NCBI GenBank assembly: GCA_029067025.1
Contig: JAIEFH010000110.1
Coordinates: forward strand, 1 to 5,734
Reading direction: 5' to 3'
Length of the DNA: 5,734 nt
Source of the DNA: Oscillospiraceae bacterium
GTDB taxonomy: Bacteria; Bacillota; Clostridia; Oscillospirales; Oscillospiraceae
Both the position numbers and the translations under genes were made by a program. The notes beneath the pieces were generated by a model. The model had not been told where the DNA came from, ran no database searches, and worked only from the letters and a program-made list of their open reading frames with translations. Each line of letters starts with the position of its first letter. The first letter of the stretch is position 1. Of the stretch, positions 1 through 5,416 are shown in pieces.

Positions 1-27
1 GTAGTGGATAATTCTTTATTATCTATC

Positions 28-69
28 GATAGCCAAAGGCCACCAGATATCTGGTGGCCTTTGGCTATC
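28..69. repeat. Perfect 42-bp palindrome downstream of the recombinase fragment
   Basis: Bases 28-48 are the exact reverse complement of bases 49-69, a 21-bp perfect dyad with no spacer, centred on AGATATCT. It begins one base beyond the stop codon of the minus-strand recombinase (TGA at 71-73), so it sits where a transcription terminator would be. However, there is no T-run after it on either strand: on the minus strand it is followed by GATAGATAATAAAG, on the plus strand by ATCAGAGCGAG. A second small palindrome, CTATCGATAG at 23-32, overlaps its left edge. It could be a bidirectional terminator of unusual form, a protein-binding dyad or a recombination site. Confidence 0.9.
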
Positions 70-70
70 A

Positions 71-631
71 TCAGAGCGAGAACGTCATTTTACCCCTCGG
101 ATGCTTTTCGGCCAGCAGCAGGGTTTGCTGCCGAGTAGTTACATGAGTGTAGATTTGCGTGGTAGAGATGGAACTGTGTCCCAGTAGAGATTGAATGTAT
201 CGTATATCCATTCCAGCTTCTAAAAGTGATGTAGCAAACGTATGGCGAAACATATGGGGAGTTACATGGCTGGACGCATCAATTTGATTCAAATACTTGT
301 TGATAATTCGTCGAACCGACTGCGGTGAAAGGGGACATCCTCGCCGATTAAATAAAATAGCTCCTCGCTCTTGGATCTCTTTAGAAAACATATCACAATA
401 TGTTTTCGTAATTTGAAGCAGTTCCGGCGTTGTAATTTGAAGTATACGCTCTTTCCGGCCCTTCCCTTTGACCAAAAGTCTCAATCCACTCTCACTCAAC
501 AGGAAGGTGTCCAGTGACAACGCACATAGTTCCGACACCCGAAGCCCGGTACTGAACAGGAGTTCCAGCACCATGATATCCCGAAGAACTTCCCGGCACC
601 CCGGTGTATAGGCATCATAAGCACTTTGCAA
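71..631 (-). CDS. Tyrosine recombinase (XerC/D-like), catalytic domain only, N-terminally truncated
   Basis: The 186-residue product is the catalytic domain of a tyrosine recombinase, a family that cuts and rejoins DNA through a 3'-phosphotyrosine intermediate. All catalytic residues are visible: Arg31 in TGLRVSEL, Lys57 in KGKGRKER, His126 and Arg129 in HMFRH, His152 in LLGHSSISTT, and the nucleophile Tyr161 in IYTHV. Full-length XerC/D proteins have about 300 residues with an N-terminal SAM-like core-binding domain of about 100 residues; that domain is missing here. The given start is a TTG with no recognisable Shine-Dalgarno sequence, and the same frame is closed by TAA at 656-658, so the true start is uncertain. 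It may be a 5'-truncated remnant. Alternatively it could be a naturally short recombinase like the FimB/FimE inversion enzymes of about 200 residues. It is transcribed away from the XRE gene, and its DNA is more AT-rich than the helicase and integrase genes. Confidence 0.8.
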   Translation of the reverse strand: MQSAYDAYTPGCREVLRDIMVLELLFSTGLRVSELCALSLDTFLLSESGLRLLVKGKGRKERILQITTPELLQITKTYCDMFSKEIQERGAILFNRRGCPLSPQSVRRIINKYLNQIDASSHVTPHMFRHTFATSLLEAGMDIRYIQSLLGHSSISTTQIYTHVTTRQQTLLLAEKHPRGKMTFSL

Positions 632-685
632 GAGAGACTGTACGATATGGCTGACTTACCTTGCAAAATACCCGTAATCACTAAC

Positions 686-710
686 CTCAGATCCGTCCCC
701 GGAATCTGAG
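686..710. promoter_or_regulatory. Operator-like CTCAGA/TCTGAG inverted pair (distal)
   Basis: The half-site CTCAGAT (686-692) faces ATCTGAG (704-710). The same half-site occurs as a second facing pair directly before the XRE gene start. The pair lies in the divergent gap between the recombinase fragment and the regulator. Binding by the neighbouring XRE protein is inferred from position and symmetry only. Confidence 0.5.
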
Positions 711-792
711 ATTGGTATCCGTGTGCAGTTTAGTCAGCGCAGCTTCCCATGTGCCTGGCCAACCTTTTCCCGGAATTTCCAATCTCAGATTC
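702..792. repeat. 14-bp perfect inverted repeat flanking 63 bp
   Basis: Bases 702-715 (GAATCTGAGATTGG) are the exact reverse complement of 779-792 (CCAATCTCAGATTC). They enclose 63 bp of the divergent intergenic region between the recombinase fragment and the XRE gene. A third partial copy in the first orientation (TCTGAGATTGG) lies at 801-811. The arms overlap the operator-like pairs, so they may simply be regulator sites. Their placement beside a short tyrosine recombinase also allows an invertible segment. Confidence 0.75.
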
Positions 793-812
793 TCCAAAAT
801 TCTGAGATTGGA
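778..812. promoter_or_regulatory. Operator-like 12-bp inverted repeat overlapping the XRE ribosome binding site
   Basis: TCCAATCTCAGA (778-789) and TCTGAGATTGGA (801-812) are perfect reverse complements separated by 11 bp. The right arm runs into GGAG (810-813), the likely ribosome binding site of the XRE gene whose ATG is at 823. Such placement is typical of autorepression by small XRE-family repressors. As RNA, the repeat could also fold into a hairpin that hides the ribosome binding site. Which mechanism applies cannot be read from the sequence. Confidence 0.6.
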
Positions 813-822
813 GATTTTACAT

Positions 823-1119
823 ATGAATTATGACATTAAGCATAGTGGGGAGCGTATCCATCAATTGCGCATCCAAGCGGGATATACACAAAGTGAACTT
901 GCCTCGAAGCTAAACATTGATCGAAGTTTTCTCAGTCATGTTGAGTCTGGGAAAAAGGGATGTTCTGTTGATTTGTTAGTACAGCTCTCCTATTTGTTCA
1001 GCGTGTCTTTAGACTACCTTGCTCTGGGCAAAGACGAGCTTTCAATGGAAGAAAAAATCGAAGAACTAATCGCCCATCTGATTTCATTTAAGGAGGGGTT
1101 AGACTCGATAGGTGACTAA
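823..1119 (+). CDS. XRE/Cro-family helix-turn-helix transcriptional regulator
   Basis: This 98-residue protein is a small DNA-binding regulator. Residues 11-68 form a typical HTH_3 domain: IHQLRIQAGYTQSELASKL gives the first helices, DRSFLSHVESGKK at 33-45 is the recognition helix and following turn, and LLVQLSYLFSVSLDYLALG closes the five-helix fold. The acidic tail at 70-98 (EEKIEELIAHL) may form a helix for dimer contact. The ATG at 823 is preferred over upstream in-frame starts because GGAG lies 9 bases before it and the homology begins there; the upstream extension from 712 has no family resemblance and runs through the inverted repeats. The gene is divergent from the recombinase fragment, and two symmetric CTCAGA pairs upstream suggest that it controls itself and possibly its neighbour. 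A role as the element's lysogeny-type repressor is inference. Confidence 0.9.
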   Translation: MNYDIKHSGERIHQLRIQAGYTQSELASKLNIDRSFLSHVESGKKGCSVDLLVQLSYLFSVSLDYLALGKDELSMEEKIEELIAHLISFKEGLDSIGD

Positions 1120-1334
1120 TAGGCCCAGAATGTGACCAACGCTCTACATACAAGCGGGCTAACACCTGATACAATAGAACACAGCCGCAAGGCTCTGCTC
1201 CTTGACAACTTTACACCAGCAGTACAGGCAACCACCCGGACAGACGAGCGTCCCGCAGCGCACGCAACGACTTGTAGGAAGCAGTGGCTTCTTACGACGA
1301 GCGAGAATGCCACCTGCGTGGGGCGGCCACATAT

Positions 1335-1366
1335 GGGCCCCAGTAAAGCCAGTTTTCAGGCTTTGC
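1335..1366 (+). repeat. Dispersed hairpin repeat, copy 1
   Basis: This 32-nt stretch matches 5166-5197 at 25 positions without gaps, sharing GGGCCCC, AAAGCC and TTCAGGCTTTGC. AAAGCC and GGCTTT form the stem of a small hairpin with an 8-nt loop. The changed bases fall in the spacer and loop, while both stem arms are kept. The two copies are in direct orientation and enclose the helicase, excisionase and integrase genes. This looks like a short REP-like dispersed element or a common structural signal. Confidence 0.6.
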
Positions 1367-1402
1367 CAGGATATGAAGCCCACGGCAAAGTGACCGCCAG
1401 CA

Positions 1403-1425
1403 TTGACCCTGTCCGGGCCTATAAT
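1403..1425 (+). promoter_or_regulatory. Possible promoter elements (TTGACC, TATAAT)
   Basis: TTGACC (1403-1408) and a consensus TATAAT (1420-1425) lie in the structured region upstream of the helicase gene and in its orientation. The spacer is only 11 bp against the usual 17, so this is not a standard sigma-A promoter. The TATAAT may act without this -35 or may be fortuitous. If real, it would give a leader of more than 200 nt that contains four of the hairpins. Confidence 0.25.
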
Positions 1426-1600
1426 GAGACGCCTTAGACCGGCCTGAGAACCAGGCCGCAGGGCTCGTCCTGGGGTTGAGATCAGCAGAGACCTCAGGTA
1501 CACGCCTGCGCGGGTTATGCCGAGCCCGGCCCGTACTGTTCCCAACCTCACCGGGGCGCGAGCTGCAAATGCGGTGAGAACGACAAATGATACCAATTTC

Positions 1601-1635
1601 AAGGCGGCTCCGGGTCAATATCCTGGGGCCGCCTT
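1601..1635 (+). promoter_or_regulatory. 14-bp hairpin directly before the helicase ribosome binding site
   Basis: AAGGCGGCTCCGGG (1601-1614) can pair with CCTGGGGCCGCCTT (1622-1635) across a 7-nt loop, TCAATAT. All 14 positions pair if two G-U wobbles are allowed. The stem ends one base before AAGGGGA (1637-1643), the ribosome binding site of the gene starting at 1653. There is no T-run, so it is not a classic terminator. It probably affects translation or mRNA stability, or binds a protein. Confidence 0.7.
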
Positions 1636-1652
1636 CAAGGGGAAATTCACGG

Positions 1653-3593
1653 ATGATTACCAACGATAACAGGAAAAACTCCCATAATATAATCGACCAC
1701 ATTTTTCACGATCTTCTCCCTGCCCGGGGCATGACAGAGCGGCCCGAGCAGGTATCCCTCAGCCACCTGATGCTGGACGCCATGCTTGACGGATCCATCG
1801 CCCTGTGTGACGCCGGAACAGGCATCGGAAAGACATACTCTTATCTGGCGGCGGGAACAGCGTTCCTTCGTCTCCAAACCTTCAGCGGGCAGAAGTTCCG
1901 GCCCATCCTCGTCTCTACCTCCAGCATCGCCCTGCAAAACGCTGTCCAGAATGAATACCTTCCGTTCCTGTCCAACGTTTTGATAGCAGGCAGTGTGATA
2001 GACGAACCCCTGAGTGCTGTAATCCGTAAAGGTAAGCCGCACTATGTCTGCGATCAGCGGCTGGAGCAGCGGCTGGGCCAGCTTGATCTAAGCAAGAAAA
2101 ACTGGAAGGCTGGCAGGGCCCTGCTTTCCCTTCGGGAGCAGCTGGACATGGATGCCGTCGCCCATCTCAGTAACTACGACCGGGAACGTGTCTGCGTCCC
2201 TCAAACCTGCGATTGTGGACAGAAGGACTGCCGATACCTGACCTTCCTGGATGAGTGCAATAGCAGAGAATATTCTTTTCAAATCTGCAACCACAACCTG
2301 CTCCTGGCGGACGCGATCCACCACGGGACAGGTCGAATTCCTATCCTGCCGGAAGCCTGCGCCATCATCATCGACGAAGCCCACAAGCTACCGGAGACCG
2401 CCCGCCAGATGTTCGGCACCACGCTGGAAACCCAGGACATCCAGATATTGATACGCAGCCTGCGCCGGGAGAAGTTCCTGCTGGCGGCGGAGACTTTGGC
2501 AGAGTTATCTGCTCCCCTGCTTCGGATGATGGCCCAGCCCTTCGAGGACAGCAGGTCTTTCAAAGGCTTCGCTCGTCTGCTGATTGCTCCGGCCCGGAAC
2601 CTGCACATCATCCAGAAACAGCTTTATGGACTGCTCAAACCTTCCACCTACAGTCAGCTGAAAAAGCTGTCCTCCACTATGGCGTTGTTCAATGAGGATC
2701 GCCCCGACCTGATGTTTTATGCCATGGAGGACAAGCGGGGCGGCACCATGCTGTGTGCCGTCGCCACTGACATGACGGCCCAGCTCCGAAGCACGCTGTG
2801 GAATGGTCGCAGCTCTGTCATTCTAACCTCCGGTACCCTCGCTGTGGGGACAGATTTCCGCCGTTTCAAAGAGGAGACAGGGCTTCTGGCAGATGGACGA
2901 GTTATCGAATCTGTCTCCGATTCCCCTTTCGATTACAGAGCGAACTGCCTGCTGTACCTGCCGCTCCATCCACCTGAACTAACGAGCAGCGGATACTTTG
3001 ATGAGTTGGCGGCGGAGATCGCCGCCCTGCTGGATGCCTGCTGGGGCCACGCCCTGGTGCTGTTCACCTCTTACGCCACCATGTCCGCCATCAAGGAGCG
3101 GTTATCGAAGATGAGTCTGCCCTGGACTATTTTCACCCTGGGCCGGAACGCGGTACATACCACCCAGCAATTCAAGGCCAGCCCTGGCAGCGTCCTGCTG
3201 GCCACTGGCGCGGCCTGGGAGGGCTTCGATTTCCCAGGCGACTGCGTGTCCCTGCTGGTCATCCCCCGTTTGCCCTTTGCTCACCCGGACGCTTTGAAAG
3301 AGAAAAAGCGGGCAGAATATCCCAATCTCCGTTCCTTCATCCGGGCCGTAGTAGTGCCGGAGATGCAAATCAAGCTGAAGCAGGGCTTTGGGCGGGCTAT
3401 TCGCACTGAGACAGACACCTGCGTAGTAGCTATCCTGGATGAGCGGGCCGCACCAGGCCAGCGGCACTACGAGGCTATGCGGGCCGCCCTGCCGGAGATG
3501 CGGGAGACGAGCAGCTTGGAGGACGTGGTGGAGTTTATCTACCAGGTCAAGGACGGCAGTTATTTCAGCCATGAAAATACAAGCAATGTTTGA
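1653..3593 (+). CDS. dinG: DinG/XPD-family superfamily 2 ATP-dependent DNA helicase
   Basis: The 646-residue protein has the ordered motifs of an iron-sulphur DNA helicase of the DinG/XPD family, which unwinds DNA 5' to 3' using ATP. Visible motifs are a Q-like RPEQ at 30-33, Walker A AGTGIGKT at 54-61, DEAH at 241-244, CNHNLLLAD at 212-220, SGTL at 393-396, EGFDFPGD at 523-530 and motif VI QGFGRAIRTETD at 577-588. Candidate 4Fe-4S ligands are Cys133 followed by Cys181, Cys186 or Cys188, and Cys193, in the place expected between motifs I and II. There is no N-terminal exonuclease domain, unlike the longer Gram-positive DinG proteins. The start at 1653 is chosen over an upstream in-frame start at 1587 because AAGGGGA lies 9 bases before it and the 1587 start would run through the hairpin. 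The reading frame overlaps the next gene, so the two are probably cotranscribed. The DinG assignment is at family level; a mobile-element paralogue is likely rather than the chromosomal dinG. Confidence 0.9.
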   Translation: MITNDNRKNSHNIIDHIFHDLLPARGMTERPEQVSLSHLMLDAMLDGSIALCDAGTGIGKTYSYLAAGTAFLRLQTFSGQKFRPILVSTSSIALQNAVQNEYLPFLSNVLIAGSVIDEPLSAVIRKGKPHYVCDQRLEQRLGQLDLSKKNWKAGRALLSLREQLDMDAVAHLSNYDRERVCVPQTCDCGQKDCRYLTFLDECNSREYSFQICNHNLLLADAIHHGTGRIPILPEACAIIIDEAHKLPETARQMFGTTLETQDIQILIRSLRREKFLLAAETLAELSAPLLRMMAQPFEDSRSFKGFARLLIAPARNLHIIQKQLYGLLKPSTYSQLKKLSSTMALFNEDRPDLMFYAMEDKRGGTMLCAVATDMTAQLRSTLWNGRSSVILTSGTLAVGTDFRRFKEETGLLADGRVIESVSDSPFDYRANCLLYLPLHPPELTSSGYFDELAAEIAALLDACWGHALVLFTSYATMSAIKERLSKMSLPWTIFTLGRNAVHTTQQFKASPGSVLLATGAAWEGFDFPGDCVSLLVIPRLPFAHPDALKEKKRAEYPNLRSFIRAVVVPEMQIKLKQGFGRAIRTETDTCVVAILDERAAPGQRHYEAMRAALPEMRETSSLEDVVEFIYQVKDGSYFSHENTSNV

Positions 3594-3765
3594 GGCTTAT
3601 CCCGATGTAGTAGAAGTCGATGACCTGTGCAAAATGCTGGGCGGGATAAGCCGTAAACTTGCCTACCGCCTTCTGGCAGATCAGGAAATCAAGAGCGTCC
3701 GCATTGGGCGCACTTACAAAATCCCAAAGGTTTGCGTCATCGATTACCTGATGCGCAGCTCGTGA
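3571..3765 (+). CDS. Excisionase-like winged-helix DNA-binding protein
   Basis: A 64-residue basic protein with the pattern of the HTH_17/excisionase family: VVEVDDLCKMLGGISRKLAYRLL (residues 13-35) resembles the first helices of MerR-like winged helices, and IKSVRIGRTYKIPKVCVIDYL (40-60) gives the wing and last helix. Such proteins bend DNA at attachment sites and steer a tyrosine integrase towards excision. The ATG at 3571 overlaps the end of the helicase gene by 23 bases; a second ATG at 3586 also precedes the helicase stop (3591-3593) and would give 59 residues. Neither has a well-spaced ribosome binding site, so translation is likely coupled to the helicase. The integrase gene follows 147 bp downstream, as in xis-int pairs of integrative elements. 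A purely transcriptional role is the alternative. Confidence 0.8.
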   Translation: MKIQAMFEAYPDVVEVDDLCKMLGGISRKLAYRLLADQEIKSVRIGRTYKIPKVCVIDYLMRSS

Positions 3766-3786
3766 TACCAACCTCCGCAACTGTCA

Positions 3787-3815
3787 AAAACGTAGAAAAA
3801 TCGGGTGGTTTTTCT
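3787..3815 (+). promoter_or_regulatory. Arm-site-like word and A/T hairpin upstream of the integrase gene
   Basis: The 14-nt word AAAACGTAGAAAAA (3787-3800) recurs exactly at 5460-5473 within the GTAGA repeats right of the tRNA. Overlapping it, AGAAAAATC (3794-3802) can pair with GGTTTTTCT (3807-3815) around a GGGT loop. The site lies between the excisionase-like gene and the integrase gene. Integrase or excisionase binding, possibly with autoregulation, is inferred. No clear sigma-A promoter was seen in the 147-bp gap. Confidence 0.45.
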
Positions 3816-3912
3816 CCACTCGGAGTGATAGCTATTTTCCAGAGGTTGTGGTATGGTTGGTGTCGTCGAAGGCAGGCAAATCCACCGCTTGTTATGAGAA
3901 ATGGAGGAAATT

Positions 3913-5130
3913 ATGATAACAGGCTGCCTACAGAAGAAAAATGGTTACTATTATGCCGTCCTTTACCTGAAGGTGGACGGCAAGCGAAAAACAAAATGGA
4001 TCGCCACGAAGCTCCCGGTCTCCACCACCAGCGAACGCAAGGCCCAGAAGGCTCTGGATGAGATCAGGATGCAGTACGAACTCCAGGAGGAGGCCAAGGC
4101 AAAGCAGGGAAGTGCGGAGGCAGTGCTTGCTAAAAACTGGCCCCCGGAAACTCAGGTGCGGTTCGCAGACTACATGGAGAAGTGGCTGAACAGCGTTCGG
4201 CCTTTCATTGCCACCGCCACCTATCAGAGTTACTCCGTGATGATGAAGGCCAGGGTCATCCCGTATTTCACCAAAGCTGGCATCCAACTCGGTGATCTCA
4301 CGCCCCAGCACATTGAGGACTTCTACCAGACCATCCTCGATGACAGATGTACTACCAACACGGTGATTCACTACCACGCCATTATCCGCAAAGCTCTCCA
4401 GAGTGCGGTGAAGAAAGACATCCTCGCTAAGAATCCCGCCGACAAAGTGGAGCGTCCTAAAAAGAATGTATTCCGCGGCTCATTCTACAGCGAGGAGGAA
4501 ATGCTCGACCTGTTTGATGCCATCGCCGGAGACCCGCTCGAACTCTGCGTGAAGATTGCCGCCTACTACGGCCTGCGTCGGAGCGAGGCACTGGGCATCC
4601 GCTGGGATGCTGTCGACTTCGAGAGGAAAACCATCTCCATCGCCCACAAGGTAATCGAGGCGAACAAGGATGGAAAGTATGTTCCGTTAGGAGAGGACGT
4701 TCTCAAAACCAAATCCAGCTTCCGAACCCTGCCGCTGATCCCGGTAGTCGAAGAACTGCTGCTGGCCGAAAAGGACAAGCAGGCCAAGAACCGGAGGCTG
4801 TTCAAAAGTGCCTACTGCCGGGACTACCTGGACTACGTTTGTGTGGACGAAATGGGCAAGCTCCTGCGGCCCAATTTTGTGACGGAGCACTTCGGCTGGG
4901 TCATTAAAAAGTACGGTCTGCGCAAGATCCGCTTCCATGATCTTCGTCACACTTGTGCCAGCTTGCTGTTAAGCAACGGCATCCCCATGAAGCAGATCCA
5001 GATCTGGCTGGGACACAGCACCTTCTCCACCACCGCCGACATCTACGCCCACCTGGACTTCTCTGCCCAGGAGCAGTCCGCAGCGGCGATGAGCGCGATG
5101 TTCCAGCGCAAGGAAGTATCCGCGGGGTAA
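3913..5130 (+). CDS. int: Tyrosine-type site-specific integrase (Tn916/phage-like)
   Basis: This 405-residue integrase has the full three-domain layout of conjugative-element and phage integrases. Residues 1-55 form an AP2-like arm-binding domain (GYYYAVLYLKVDGKRKTKW). Residues 80-180 form the SAM-like core-binding domain (FADYMEKWLNSVRPFIATAT). Residues 190-385 form the catalytic domain. Catalytic residues are Arg222 in GLRRSEALGIRW, probably Lys267 in KTKSSFRTLPL, His342 and Arg345 in HDLRH, His368 in WLGHSTFSTT, and the nucleophile Tyr378 in IYAHLD. The start at 3913 is preferred over an ATG at 3901 because GGAGG lies inside the 3901 extension, about 5 bases before the 3913 ATG, while 3901 has no ribosome binding site. 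It probably recombines the element into tRNA-Ser at the anticodon loop, since an intact tRNA-Ser and two split copies lie just downstream. Nothing in the frame suggests inactivation. Confidence 0.93.
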   Translation: MITGCLQKKNGYYYAVLYLKVDGKRKTKWIATKLPVSTTSERKAQKALDEIRMQYELQEEAKAKQGSAEAVLAKNWPPETQVRFADYMEKWLNSVRPFIATATYQSYSVMMKARVIPYFTKAGIQLGDLTPQHIEDFYQTILDDRCTTNTVIHYHAIIRKALQSAVKKDILAKNPADKVERPKKNVFRGSFYSEEEMLDLFDAIAGDPLELCVKIAAYYGLRRSEALGIRWDAVDFERKTISIAHKVIEANKDGKYVPLGEDVLKTKSSFRTLPLIPVVEELLLAEKDKQAKNRRLFKSAYCRDYLDYVCVDEMGKLLRPNFVTEHFGWVIKKYGLRKIRFHDLRHTCASLLLSNGIPMKQIQIWLGHSTFSTTADIYAHLDFSAQEQSAAAMSAMFQRKEVSAG

Positions 5131-5159
5131 AAAAGGACTACGGCGAAAACTCGCCGTAG
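5131..5159 (-). terminator. Hairpin with T-run on the minus strand, after the integrase stop
   Basis: CTACGGCGA (5138-5146) pairs perfectly with TCGCCGTAG (5151-5159) around a 4-nt AAAC loop. Read on the minus strand the stem is followed by TCCTTTTTT, the form of a rho-independent terminator. It would stop transcripts arriving from the tRNA side before they run antisense into int. On the plus strand there is no T-run, so it may only protect the 3' end of the integrase mRNA. Confidence 0.65.
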
Positions 5160-5165
5160 CAAACG

Positions 5166-5201
5166 GGGCCCCCACAAAGCCGCCCTTCAGGCTTTGCGGG
5201 G
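5166..5201 (+). repeat. Dispersed hairpin repeat, copy 2
   Basis: CCCCACAAAGCC (5170-5181) pairs with GGCTTTGCGGGG (5190-5201) with one mismatch around an 8-nt loop. The part 5166-5197 matches the copy at 1335-1366 at 25 of 32 positions in the same orientation. There is no following T-run on either strand, so a terminator role is doubtful. Confidence 0.6.
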
Positions 5202-5248
5202 AAAGGAGGGGCAGCGGAGTGAGCGAGCCGTGATTTCTGAAAAAGCGG

Positions 5249-5295
5249 AAAAACAAAGGGACCGTCATTCGCCCTACGGGCGAACGACCGGTCCC
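5249..5295 (-). terminator. Rho-independent terminator of the tRNA-Ser gene
   Basis: On the plus strand GGGACCGTCATTCGCCC begins at 5258 and can pair with GGGCGAACGACCGGTCCC ending at 5295, with a 3-nt TAC loop, one mismatch and one bulge. On the minus strand the stem is followed immediately by TTTGTTTTT (5257-5249). It lies just past the 3' end of the minus-strand tRNA, which makes termination of that transcript the natural reading. Confidence 0.8.
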
Positions 5296-5313
5296 GGCGG
5301 TCTGCCGACCGCC
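5296..5313. repeat. Small perfect hairpin between the tRNA 3' end and its terminator
   Basis: GGCGGTC (5296-5302) pairs perfectly with GACCGCC (5307-5313) around a TGCC loop. It lies one base from the tRNA CCA end and abuts the terminator stem. It may help 3'-end processing of the tRNA precursor or may be part of an attachment-site structure. Confidence 0.55.
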
Positions 5314-5314
5314 T

Positions 5315-5405
5315 TGGCGCAGCGGGTGGGATTCGAACCCACGGTACCATTGCTGGTACACCTGATTTCGAGTCAGGGCCGTTATAACCACTTCGATACC
5401 GCTGC
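5315..5405 (-). tRNA. tRNA-Ser (anticodon CGA)
   Basis: The 91-nt gene includes an encoded CCA (5317-5315). The acceptor stem GCAGCGG pairs with CCGCTGC and is followed by discriminator G. The D stem is three pairs (TCG with CGG). The anticodon stem CCTGA/TCAGG encloses the loop CTCGAAA, with anticodon CGA at 5370-5368, reading UCG serine codons. A long variable arm (GTACC/GGTAC) confirms the class II serine type, and the T arm is GTGGG-TTCGAAT-CCCAC. All stems are perfect apart from one G-U, so the gene looks functional. It is convergent with int, whose stop lies 185 bp away. No clear promoter was seen in 5406-5455. The repeats and split tRNA halves upstream suggest that it may be carried by the element rather than being the original host gene. 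Confidence 0.96.
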
Positions 5406-5416
5406 ATCGTGTATTT

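Larger units (their letters stand above)
1120..1652 (+). other. Structured GC-rich intergenic region before the helicase gene
   Basis: About 530 bp without a convincing gene. Open frames on both strands lack ribosome binding sites and any recognisable domain. The region has at least five inverted repeats: 1322-1330 with 1390-1398 (nine positions, one mismatch), 1345-1350 with 1359-1364, 1440-1446 with 1452-1458, 1469-1476 with 1491-1498, 1547-1553 with 1572-1578, and the strongest at 1601-1635. CTTTGCC (1361-1367) can pair with GGCAAAG (1384-1390), which would compete with the 1345-1364 hairpin. The base composition changes from AT-rich to GC-rich at about 1120. It could be a long structured 5' leader, a non-coding RNA, or a cis site such as a replication or transfer origin. 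No known riboswitch or RNA family was recognised. Confidence 0.5.

Noticed and set aside
1132..1437. 101-codon plus-strand open frame starting with GTG
   Set aside because: No ribosome binding site, no recognisable domain, and it runs through several hairpins; it looks like non-coding GC-rich DNA.
1159..1602. 147-codon minus-strand frame with a cysteine-rich stretch (CVRCGTLVCPGGCLYCWC)
   Set aside because: The cysteine pattern hints at a zinc ribbon, but there is no plausible ribosome binding site, the rest is arginine- and glycine-rich in the manner of GC-rich shadow frames, and the same strand overlaps the structured region.
1653..3593. Helicase as part of a type IV CRISPR system (which also uses DinG)
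   Set aside because: No csf genes, Cas proteins or arrays are in the window; the neighbours are xis and int.
3794..3815. A/T hairpin before int as a terminator
   Set aside because: The stem is mostly A-T, and no T-run follows it on the plus strand.
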